Positions 46,408 to 53,807 of a stretch of 58,803 nucleotides of DNA are shown here, piece after piece. The notes under the pieces are model-generated. The model ran no database searches, was not told where the DNA came from, and was given only the letters and a program-made list of their open reading frames with translations. The stretch is taken from contig JAPUEI010000033.1 of the NCBI GenBank assembly GCA_027492675.1, positions 1 through 58,803 of the forward strand, written 5' to 3'. Made by a program: the position numbers and the translations under genes. Source of the stretch: Propionibacteriaceae bacterium. Lineage in GTDB: Bacteria; Actinomycetota; Actinomycetes; Propionibacteriales; Propionibacteriaceae. How positions within the stretch are numbered: position 1 is the first letter of the stretch; each line of letters starts with the position of its first letter.

Positions 46408-49400
46408 TCACCGTCCCGAGCTGTGCGGGCTCGAGTGCCACAGCTTGCGCGGCGCGTCGGCCGGGGACAGACCGCTGGGCTTCACGTCCGCGTACGGGGA
46501 GTGGACCGCGCCACTGGCATGCACGAGCACCCGGCGACGACCCATGCCCCCGGCCCGGCCGTGCTCCTGGGCATCGGCGACCGCCGCGTCGGCCCTGGGA
46601 GTCTCCTCGAGCAGCTCGCCGACCAGGCTGTAGCCGGCCGGCACGACGGCCATGAGCTGCTCCACCGCGGCCAGCGCGGCGTCCTCGCTGCCCGTACGGT
46701 CCAGCTCGGCGTCCCACGCGGCCTGCAACACGGTGAGGTCCCACGCGGCCGTGGCACGTAGCGACCGACCACGCGGCCCGGTGCGCTTCATGACCCCCCT
46801 GACGACGAGCAGCCAGGCGCCGAAGACCGTCGCCGCGTACGGGCCCTGCACGTCCTCGAAGAACGTCGAGTCACTCAGTCCCGTCGTGTCGTCGAGGGTG
46901 AGGAAGATGACCCGGCGCCCCGACCGTACAGCCGGCGTCTGCGTCGCCACTTTCACACCACCGACGAGCACCTCGCGGTTGTTCCGCACGCTCAGCAGGT
47001 CGGCCGCCGGTGTCACCCCGAGCGCGGCGAACAGTCGCGTGTGACGCGCGACGACGTGGCTCGACACGTCGATGCCGAGGATGCCGAGCTCGGCGGTGAC
47101 CCGCTCCACGTCGGTCATCTCGGGAAGACCTGACGCCGGTACGTCAATGGCGTCGGTCGCGAAGTCGAGCGCCTGCTGCACCTCGAGCGTGCCGACCGGC
47201 GCCGCGGTCTGCGACTGGCGCTTGGCCAGGTCGCGCGGGTCGTCGGACACCAGCCGCGGCTTCCGTACGGACGCCCTCACTCCCCTGGCCCGCGACGCCC
47301 GCGCGTCGACCTTGGCCATCCGCGCGAGGTCGGCCAGCGACAGCAGCAGGTCGCGCCGCGTGACCCGCGCCCGGTCGCCGACGGGCAGCGACCGGCCGAT
47401 CCCGTACAGGTGGTCGAACCCACCCGCGAGGATCAGCCGCTCCACGACCGGCTGCGAGACCGAGGCGCGGTTCCAGAAGTCGGTCAGCGAGCTGTACGGG
47501 CGGGCGGTGACGATCCGCTGGACCTCCGCGGCCGAGATGCCGGTGACGTCGGCGAGCGACGACCAGATGCCCCATGGTCGTCCGTCGGGCAGCCCTGCAC
47601 CCGGACCGAGCCGGGCCTCGAGCCCCCTCCGGTCGGCCAGCGGCGGCGCCTCCATGCGACGGCCCGGCGGAGTCGCCGGCGCCGGTACGGATTGCAGCGC
47701 GTCGCCCACGTCGAGCCGCTCCACGCGGTAGCCGCTCTCGCTCGTGTTGACGTCGAGGCCGAGGATCGCGACCCCGAGCCGGCGGGCCTCGTCGAACAGC
47801 AGGCGCTTGGGGTACATGCCGGGGTCGTGGGTGAGCACCCCTGCGAGGAAGTGGGCCGGATAGTGGGCCTTGAGCCAGGCCGACTGGTAGGTGGGCAGCG
47901 CGAACGCCGCCGCGTGGGCCTTGCAGAAGCCGAACGACGCGAACGAGGTGAGGATCTCCCACAGCCGCTCGACGAGCTCCGGGGAGTAGCCGCGACTGAG
48001 CGCGCGGGGGACGAACCAGCGCTGGATCGTCTGCTGGCCCTCGGTGTCGCCGAGCGCTCGGCGCGCCTCGTCGCCCTGCGCGTAGCTGCAGCCGGTCGTC
48101 ACCGCGATCAGCTTGATGATCTGCTCGTGGAACACGACGACCCCGCAGGTCTCCTCGAGCACTGGCACGACATCGGGATGGGGATAGAACGGTTCCTTCC
48201 ACCCTTGTCGGGCTTCGAGGAATGGGGTGATCATGTCGGACTTCACCGGCCCGGGCCGGAACAGCGAGATGTCGATGATGATGTCGTCGAACGTCTCCGG
48301 CGAGAACTTCGCGACGAGCTCGCGTTGTCCGGGCGACTCGATCTGGAAGCAGCCGAGCGTCGCGGCCTTGGCGATCATGTCGTACGTCGCCGGGTCGTCG
48401 AACGGCGCCAGCGTGTCGATGTCGGGCCGTCCGCCCTCCGTACGCTCGATCTGCTCCAGCGCGTGCGCGAACGACGACTGCATCCGGATGCCCAGCACGT
48501 CGAGCTTCAGCAGCCCGATGTCCTCGACGTCGTCCTTGTCGAACTGGCTCATCGGGTAGCCGCCGAAGCTCGCCTCGACCGGGGTGCGGTCGAGCAGGGT
48601 GGCGTCGCTGAGCAGCACCCCGCACGGGTGGAGCGCGACGTGGCGCGGCAGCCCGTCGAGCGACTCGACGAGGTCGAACAGCACGTTCAGCCGGCGTTCC
48701 CCGAGGCCGGCGGCGCGCAGCTCCGGCAGGTCGCGCAACGCGTTGCGGGCGTCGCGGGCACGGATGTGCGGGAACGTCTTGGCGATCGCGTCGACCTCCG
48801 CCGGGGGCAACGAGAGCGCAGCACCCACGTCTCGTACGGCGTGACGCACCCTGTACGTGTCGAGCATCGCCACGCACGCCACCCGCTCACCCCCGAACGT
48901 GGCCAGGATCGCGTCGTAGACCTCGGTGCGGCGGGCCGACTCGACGTCGAGATCGATGTCGGGCAGCGCCTGGCGCAGCGGCGACAGGAACCGCTCGAGG
49001 ATGAGGTTGTAGCGGATCGGATCCACGCCGGAGACGCCCAGCAGGTAGTTGACCAGGCTGCCGGCGCCCGATCCTCGGGCAGCGCAGCGGATGCCCAGGT
49101 CGCGGACCAGACCAACGACGTCGGCGACGGTGAGGAAGTACGAGGCGAAGCCGAGGTGCTCGATGACCGCGAGCTCCTCGTCGAGGCGCCGGGAGATCTC
49201 GGAGTCGGCACCCGGGTACAGCGTTCCCATCCCCGACTCGCAACGTCCTCGTAGCGCCCGGATCGCCTCGACCTGACCACCACCCACGCCGAGCACCTCG
49301 AGCTCGGGCAGGTGGATCTCGCCCAGCCCGATGTCGGCGCGCGGGTCGAGAGCGCACTGGTTCCCGATGTCGCGGGTCTGCCCGAGCAGGCGGTCGGCCG

Positions 49401-50235
49401 ACGGGCGCCCGGCCCTCGCCGACACGCGCGTGGCCACCTCCTCCATCGCCTCGGTGCCCTTGAGGTAGCCCTCGGCGTTGCGGCGGTCGACGTTGCGCAG
49501 GTCGAGCGGCACGAGCCGTCGCGCCGCGTCGAGCACGTCGGTCGTCATCGCCTGATGACGCTCAGCCATGCGCACGGCGTTGGTGAGCACCACCGGCAGT
49601 CGGTGCTCGTCGGCCAACGCCACCAGCCGGGCCGCCTGTAGCTCAGAGGCGGGCCCGGTGCCGGGCACGTCGTGGCAGGTCGCCGCGATGACCAGCGTCC
49701 CCTCCGGCAGCGCGTGGCGCCACCGGCCAAGCTCCGCGGTGGCGTCCTCGACGCGCCCGACCGCCGCCGCGAGGCCCAGCACCGAGTCGGCGCCGAGCTG
49801 CACAAGGAGGTCGCCGCTCGACGCGGCCTGCGCGATCTGGTCGAGGGTCGCGACGGGTGCGCCACGCTCGCCGTGCAGGTGGACCGCCGACACCAGGCGG
49901 CACAGCGCAGCCCAGCCCGCCTTCGACCTGGCCGTCACGACGACCCGTGGGTGGCGGGCGTCGCGCAGCTGTCCCCCTCGTACAGGCGTCCGTGCACCAC
50001 GTGCACCCGTCGGCGCGGGCATCGGTACGGCGAGGTCGACCCCGAGGACCGGGGCGATGCCCGCGGCGAGGCAGGACTTCGCGAACCGCACCGCCCCGTA
50101 CAGACCGTCCCTGTCGGTGAGGCCCAGCGTGTCGAAGCCCAGGTCGGCGGCGCGGGACACCAGCGCCGACGGGTGCGACGCCCCGTACTGCAGCGAGTAT
50201 CCCGACGCCACCCTGAGGTGGACGAAGGAGCTCAT
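46408..50235 (-). CDS. dnaE2: Error-prone DNA polymerase DnaE2
   Basis: Second C-family replicative-type polymerase used for damage-induced mutagenesis and lesion bypass. About 1275 residues: PHP domain (FVHLRVASGYSLQYGASHP), CAARGSGAGSLVNYLLG, palm aspartates in PDIDLDVESARR and the third in LLKLDVLGIRM, helix-hairpin-helix FWNRASVSQPVVERLI and a C-terminal OB fold. The PHP metal motif HxH reads HLR, so it is probably not a nuclease. ATG 50235 overlaps the HEPN gene stop by four bases and is preceded by AAGGAG-type sequence inside that gene. Cotranscribed with three neighbours under a LexA box. Confidence 0.95.
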   Translation of the reverse strand: MSSFVHLRVASGYSLQYGASHPSALVSRAADLGFDTLGLTDRDGLYGAVRFAKSCLAAGIAPVLGVDLAVPMPAPTGARGARTPVRGGQLRDARHPRVVVTARSKAGWAALCRLVSAVHLHGERGAPVATLDQIAQAASSGDLLVQLGADSVLGLAAAVGRVEDATAELGRWRHALPEGTLVIAATCHDVPGTGPASELQAARLVALADEHRLPVVLTNAVRMAERHQAMTTDVLDAARRLVPLDLRNVDRRNAEGYLKGTEAMEEVATRVSARAGRPSADRLLGQTRDIGNQCALDPRADIGLGEIHLPELEVLGVGGGQVEAIRALRGRCESGMGTLYPGADSEISRRLDEELAVIEHLGFASYFLTVADVVGLVRDLGIRCAARGSGAGSLVNYLLGVSGVDPIRYNLILERFLSPLRQALPDIDLDVESARRTEVYDAILATFGGERVACVAMLDTYRVRHAVRDVGAALSLPPAEVDAIAKTFPHIRARDARNALRDLPELRAAGLGERRLNVLFDLVESLDGLPRHVALHPCGVLLSDATLLDRTPVEASFGGYPMSQFDKDDVEDIGLLKLDVLGIRMQSSFAHALEQIERTEGGRPDIDTLAPFDDPATYDMIAKAATLGCFQIESPGQRELVAKFSPETFDDIIIDISLFRPGPVKSDMITPFLEARQGWKEPFYPHPDVVPVLEETCGVVVFHEQIIKLIAVTTGCSYAQGDEARRALGDTEGQQTIQRWFVPRALSRGYSPELVERLWEILTSFASFGFCKAHAAAFALPTYQSAWLKAHYPAHFLAGVLTHDPGMYPKRLLFDEARRLGVAILGLDVNTSESGYRVERLDVGDALQSVPAPATPPGRRMEAPPLADRRGLEARLGPGAGLPDGRPWGIWSSLADVTGISAAEVQRIVTARPYSSLTDFWNRASVSQPVVERLILAGGFDHLYGIGRSLPVGDRARVTRRDLLLSLADLARMAKVDARASRARGVRASVRKPRLVSDDPRDLAKRQSQTAAPVGTLEVQQALDFATDAIDVPASGLPEMTDVERVTAELGILGIDVSSHVVARHTRLFAALGVTPAADLLSVRNNREVLVGGVKVATQTPAVRSGRRVIFLTLDDTTGLSDSTFFEDVQGPYAATVFGAWLLVVRGVMKRTGPRGRSLRATAAWDLTVLQAAWDAELDRTGSEDAALAAVEQLMAVVPAGYSLVGELLEETPRADAAVADAQEHGRAGGMGRRRVLVHASGAVHSPYADVKPSGLSPADAPRKLWHSSPHSSGR

Positions 50236-50726
50236 GCCGATCCCGACTCCCGTCGCGAGCGCTGCTGGCGCCACGCGTTCGCCAACCGGCGGGAGACCAG
50301 GTCATAGAACTCCTGGGCGTCGCGCAGCAGGTCGTCGGCCTCGCGTTCGGTGACCAGCGTGTAGGCCCCGGACTGGACCAGCAGCCACTTCTGGCGACCC
50401 GCGGCGAAGAAGGCGGCCCACTCCCCGTACTCCGGCGCCAACCGGGCGAGCACCTGCCACACGTCGGCGGGACCACCGGTGCTGGTGCGGCGCGGTCTCG
50501 CGCGCACGGCGAGGACCGTCACCGCGGTGCGCATCGCCGCGAGGTGGGCGGCCAGGTAGCGACCGGCAGGGCCGGGGCTCAGCTCGGCGGACAGCAGCGC
50601 GGACTCCGCCCGTCGCAGGTCGGCAAGGTAGGGCGGGATCTCGGGGCCGGACCCCTGCGGACCGGTCATGGGCGACATCGTCTCGGTGATGGACAGATGG
50701 GTGATGGGCAGAGCTTCGACAGCCAT
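50232..50726 (-). CDS. SAV_6107-like HEPN-domain protein
   Basis: 164 residues, all-helical in appearance. LADLRRAESALLSAE and GRYLAAHLAAMRTAVTVLAVR (first and second helices), WAAFFAAGRQKWLLVQSG, then ADDLLRDAQEFYDLVSR match the actinobacterial HEPN family I know as SAV_6107, which is found next to dnaE2. An RxxxxH pair (Arg56-His61) is present, the pattern that in HEPN ribonucleases is catalytic, though its position here may simply be structural. Function unknown. ATG 50726 lies nine bases after the DUF6504 gene and overlaps dnaE2 by four bases. Confidence 0.8.
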   Translation of the reverse strand: MAVEALPITHLSITETMSPMTGPQGSGPEIPPYLADLRRAESALLSAELSPGPAGRYLAAHLAAMRTAVTVLAVRARPRRTSTGGPADVWQVLARLAPEYGEWAAFFAAGRQKWLLVQSGAYTLVTEREADDLLRDAQEFYDLVSRRLANAWRQQRSRRESGSA

Positions 50727-50735
50727 CGCACGACC

Positions 50736-51065
50736 TCAGTCCACGACGGCGCGAAGCCGCCAGCCGCCGGTGCCCCGGGCATGATCCAGCTCGTACACCC
50801 CCGGGCTGCCGGACGCGCCGGCCGCCGCGAGCACCCGCCAGACCTCGTGCTCGGCGAGCAGGTCGGTGTCGTCGCCGGGCAGCGCCTCGCCGACATCGTC
50901 GCCGCGCGCCGACCTGACCAGGGGCGAGTCCCACCAGGCGCCGGTCTCCAGCCATCGGGTGACGACGTCACGCACCAGCCACAGCCGGCCCCGCCACACG
51001 AACTGCTCCGGGGCAGCGGTGGGCTCCCCACGCTTCACGTGGATCGGTTCGTCGTATCTGCGCAT
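50736..51065 (-). CDS. DUF6504 family protein
   Basis: A small soluble 109-residue protein: MRRYDEPIHVKRGEP, then QFVWRGRLWLVRDVVTRWLE and a Trp-rich WWDS, ending GVYELDHARGTGGWRLRAVVD. This matches the uncharacterised DUF6504 family found upstream of translesion polymerase genes in actinobacteria. ATG 51065 has GGGGAG seven bases upstream; the longer open frame (to 51233) runs over the promoter. First gene of the cassette. Confidence 0.8.
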   Translation of the reverse strand: MRRYDEPIHVKRGEPTAAPEQFVWRGRLWLVRDVVTRWLETGAWWDSPLVRSARGDDVGEALPGDDTDLLAEHEVWRVLAAAGASGSPGVYELDHARGTGGWRLRAVVD

Positions 51066-51384
51066 CGGTCGCTCCCCACAGGTCTGTTCGTCAACTCGTT
51101 CTCGACCCGAGTGGGGAAGCCCCGGCACGACGGGGGTCGAGGACCGTCGCACCGGGGCCGTCCCGGCATGTCGAACAGGGCGATGGCGGCCTTCCCCAGC
51201 CGCACAATCGAACTGCTGTTCGAACAGAAACAACTATAACCCCGCCCTCGGACAGTTCGTCAACACCGCCCGGCCACCGGCGTGAGAGATCGTTCATCCC
51301 CTGTCCGCAGGCCGTCGAGATCCTGTGTGATGACCCCCAACACAGACGGCGCACCCCTGCGACGTCTTCGACGGGAGGAACCCC
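51066..51384. other. Divergent spacer between the mutagenesis cassette and flp
   Basis: 319 bases. The left part is the leader and promoter of the DUF6504-dnaE2 cassette (51208-51263). The right part (51264-51384) leads into the pilin gene, with GGGAGGAA as its ribosome-binding site. No other gene was found. Confidence 0.7.
51208..51263 (-). promoter_or_regulatory. SOS promoter: LexA box plus -35/-10 for DUF6504-HEPN-dnaE2-dinB
   Basis: A perfect actinobacterial LexA box TCGAAC-TGCT-GTTCGA occupies 51208-51223. On the minus strand it lies just downstream of a near-consensus promoter: TTGACG (51263-51258), 19 bases, TATAGT (51238-51233). The operator therefore covers the transcription start. 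The leader to the DUF6504 ATG is about 160 bases. Confidence 0.85.
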
Positions 51385-51582
51385 ATGAGCGCACTGCTGA
51401 TGCGCCTCCACGTGGCCGTCGCCTCTCGCCTGGGCGACACCCGGCGCGGAGCCACCGCCGTCGAGTACGGGCTGATGCTCGCCCTGGTCGTCGTCGTCGC
51501 CATGACCGCCATCACCGCGTTCGGCGGCTCGACCGGCAACCTCTACACCAAGCTCGGCAACATCGCGGGGCTCCTGCACTAG
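51385..51582 (+). CDS. Flp-family type IVb pilin
   Basis: 65 residues. Basic leader ending GDTRRGATAVEYGLMLALVV: the prepilin site is at the Gly before ATAVEYG, with Glu at +5, followed by a membrane helix and a short tail. Flp pilins form Tad pili for adhesion. No tad, cpa or prepilin peptidase genes are in the window, so it is an orphan here. GGGAGGAA is five to six bases ahead of ATG 51385. Confidence 0.9.
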   Translation: MSALLMRLHVAVASRLGDTRRGATAVEYGLMLALVVVVAMTAITAFGGSTGNLYTKLGNIAGLLH

Positions 51583-51737
51583 GTGCCCCGTTGCGGTGTC
51601 GCCTGGCGCGCACCCCGCGGCGTCGCCGGAACCCGTCACATGACCCGGTGTGTCTAGATCCCGGTGCCTGGCGATGCACGCACCCAGACCACGCCAGCCG
51701 TAGACGGATCACCACAACGCGCTATTAGCCGATCCCC

Positions 51738-51743
51738 TACCCT
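51738..51743 (+). promoter_or_regulatory. Putative -10 box for a leaderless DUF4126 transcript
   Basis: TACCCT, six bases, then GTG 51750. Fits the TANNNT-N6-start leaderless pattern; no ribosome-binding site is visible. Confidence 0.5.
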
Positions 51744-51749
51744 GGGCGC

Positions 51750-52349
51750 GTGCAACTCCTCCCCCTCGCGTTCGCCAGCGGTTGGGCCAGTGGTCTCAAC
51801 GCCTACGCCACCGTGCTGCTCCTCGGCCTGCTCGGCCGATTCGCCCACACCGGCGGTGTTCCCGAAGGCTTCCAGCGCACCGACGTCCTGATCGTCATGG
51901 GAGTGCTCACGCTCGTCGAGTTCGTGGCCGACAAGATCCCGTACGTCGACTCCATCTGGGACACCATCTCCACCGTCGTCCGCCCCGTCGCCGGCGCGCT
52001 CATCGGCGCCCTCATGGGTGGCGCGAACGGCGACCTGCCGACGATCACCCTGGCCGCGGTGGGCGGCGTCACCGCCCTGCTCAGCCACCTCACGAAGGCC
52101 GGCCTGCGGCTGGCGGTCAACACCTCTCCCGAACCCGTGACCAACATCGGCGTCTCGCTCGGCGAGAACGTCGCTGTGACCGGCGTGGTCGCCCTTGCAG
52201 TGGCCTACCCGGTGGCGGCGGCGGTGATCGCCGGCATCATCATGATCGTCGGCTTCGTCGTGCTCTGGTTCGCGCTCAGCCGGATCAAGAAGGGCTGGCG
52301 AGCGCTGCGCCGCTGGATGGCGCGCGACACCGCCTCCGAGGCCGCGTGA
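51750..52349 (+). CDS. DUF4126 membrane protein
   Basis: 199 residues with about five hydrophobic segments: LAFASGWASGLNAYATVLLL at the N-terminus, ADKIPYVDSIWDTI in the loop, GGVTALLSHLTKAGLRLA, and AVAYPVAAAVIAGIIMIVGF near the end, closing with a basic cytoplasmic tail. This fits DUF4126, of unknown function. The stop overlaps the next start by four bases (GTGA), so it is coupled to the flavin oxidoreductase gene. Confidence 0.8.
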   Translation: MQLLPLAFASGWASGLNAYATVLLLGLLGRFAHTGGVPEGFQRTDVLIVMGVLTLVEFVADKIPYVDSIWDTISTVVRPVAGALIGALMGGANGDLPTITLAAVGGVTALLSHLTKAGLRLAVNTSPEPVTNIGVSLGENVAVTGVVALAVAYPVAAAVIAGIIMIVGFVVLWFALSRIKKGWRALRRWMARDTASEAA

Positions 52350-53596
52350 CCCGAGCGCACCCACTGGCTGCGACGCCGGATCGCCCGGTCGTCGTCGTCG
52401 GCGCGTCGCTGTCAGGGTTGGCCTCGGCCGTACGACTCGCCCGCGTCGGCCACCACGTCGTCGTCGTCGACCGCGCGGCAGGTGCGAGTACGGCGCCGTG
52501 GTCGCGCTCCCCGGTCGTCGACCTGCCCGCCGCGTGGCGCGACGTGTTCCGCAAGTCGGGCCGGATCCTCGACGCGGCGCTGGCCCTCGAGGGCTACGAG
52601 CTCATCCCGGCGCCGCCGACCCGCCACCTGTTCTCCGACTCCTCGACGGTTGACCTGCCGACGGACCGCGGCCCTCAGCACGAGGCGCTGGCGAGGCTGG
52701 CCGGCCCCCGCGCGGCAGCCGCCTGGCGCGACCTCGTCGATGAGGCCGACGACACCTGGCAGCTCGTACGGCGTGCTGGTCTCGAGGCCGAGGCCGACCT
52801 CTCCTCGCCGCTGTTCGCCGACCGGCGCACCGTCGAGTCCGAGGCCCGGCGCATGCCCGACGAGCGCGTCGCCGAGCTCGTACGGTCCGTGGCCGTGCGC
52901 CTCGGCTCCGACCCGGCCGAAACCCCGTACTGGCTGCTCTCCCGGCTCTCCGTCGAGCGGCTGTTCGGCCGCTGGGTGGTCGCGCGCGACGGGGTGCCGC
53001 AGCCGTCCGAGGTGCTGTACGGGCTGCTGCTACGACGCGCGGCCGACCGGGGCGTCGACGTGCGCTGGGGGGCCACCGCAACGGCCATCTCCCCTGACGG
53101 CATCACGAGCGACACCGGGCAGCTGGAGGCCGCGGCCGTCATCAGCGCCGTCGGCCATGCCGAGCACGCGACGCTCACCGGCGCCCCACCGGCCATGGTC
53201 GCGGTCCCCCGCCGGATCGGACCGTTCCGGCTCGGCACCCGGCGCGTCCCCGTGGAGGCACCGCTGTCGACGACGGTCGAGGGTCCGGCGACGGACGGCC
53301 CGCTCGAGCTCGTACAGCACAGCCCCTCGGGCGCGACCACCACGTGGACGCTCCCCGCTCGGTCGGTCGTCTCCACCGGCGCCCCCGACGCGGCAGGCCT
53401 GCGCTGGCGCGGCGCGGCCACGGTCGGCGCCTTCCATCCGCTCGAGGAGCATGGGGTCTGGTACGCGGGGTCGGGCAGCATCGGCGGCACCGAACCCTGG
53501 GCCCGCCTGCTGAGCGGGGCGCTGGCCACCTACCGCGTCCACGAACGGCTTACCGGCGACGACATCCGCCCCAGCAACAAGGCGTACCGCCCCTGA
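52346..53596 (+). CDS. FAD-dependent oxidoreductase (phytoene desaturase-like)
   Basis: About 416 residues. FAD-binding Rossmann motif VVVVGASLSGLASAVRLARV (about 14-33), an acidic Asp ending the second strand (VVVVDR), and late GSGSIGGTEPWARLLSGA, which is the C-terminal FAD motif of the NAD(P)-binding Rossmann / phytoene dehydrogenase superfamily. The middle is substrate-specific and not recognised. Not enough for a reaction. GTG 52346 is set by the overlap with DUF4126. Confidence 0.7.
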   Translation: MTRAHPLAATPDRPVVVVGASLSGLASAVRLARVGHHVVVVDRAAGASTAPWSRSPVVDLPAAWRDVFRKSGRILDAALALEGYELIPAPPTRHLFSDSSTVDLPTDRGPQHEALARLAGPRAAAAWRDLVDEADDTWQLVRRAGLEAEADLSSPLFADRRTVESEARRMPDERVAELVRSVAVRLGSDPAETPYWLLSRLSVERLFGRWVVARDGVPQPSEVLYGLLLRRAADRGVDVRWGATATAISPDGITSDTGQLEAAAVISAVGHAEHATLTGAPPAMVAVPRRIGPFRLGTRRVPVEAPLSTTVEGPATDGPLELVQHSPSGATTTWTLPARSVVSTGAPDAAGLRWRGAATVGAFHPLEEHGVWYAGSGSIGGTEPWARLLSGALATYRVHERLTGDDIRPSNKAYRP

Positions 53597-53639
53597 ACCG
53601 CCGCGCGCACAGCCTTGACGTCGCCACAGCGTGTCACGG

Positions 53640-53673
53640 GGGTTGTGCGGGCGCACCAAGGGTTGTGCGGGCG
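53640..53673 (+). repeat. Direct repeat upstream of the HelR-like gene
   Basis: GGGTTGTGCGGGCG occurs at 53640-53653 and 53660-53673, a 20-bp period. It lies 75 bases before a -10 candidate, so it may be a regulator site on one face of the helix. Confidence 0.5.
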
Positions 53674-53747
53674 GAGGTCCGCGGAATCTTTCCCTGGCAG
53701 GAATGCGGGCTCGTGGGAACCGGTCATGAGGGCCACCGCGAGCGGCG

Positions 53748-53753
53748 TAGAAT
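53748..53753 (+). promoter_or_regulatory. Putative -10 box for the HelR-like gene
   Basis: TAGAAT, five of six matches to TATAAT, 54 bases before GTG 53808. No -35 was clear. Confidence 0.4.
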
Positions 53754-53807
53754 GGTCGTTCTGTCTGGGCCCCTAGGGATTCTGGACCCGGGGGATGAGG
53801 GAGGGCC

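Noticed and set aside
47410..49254. 614-codon plus-strand open frame
   Set aside because: Antisense to the dnaE2 palm region.
53597..53807. Rifamycin-associated element (RAE)
   Set aside because: No inverted repeat resembling it could be found; only the direct repeat described above.
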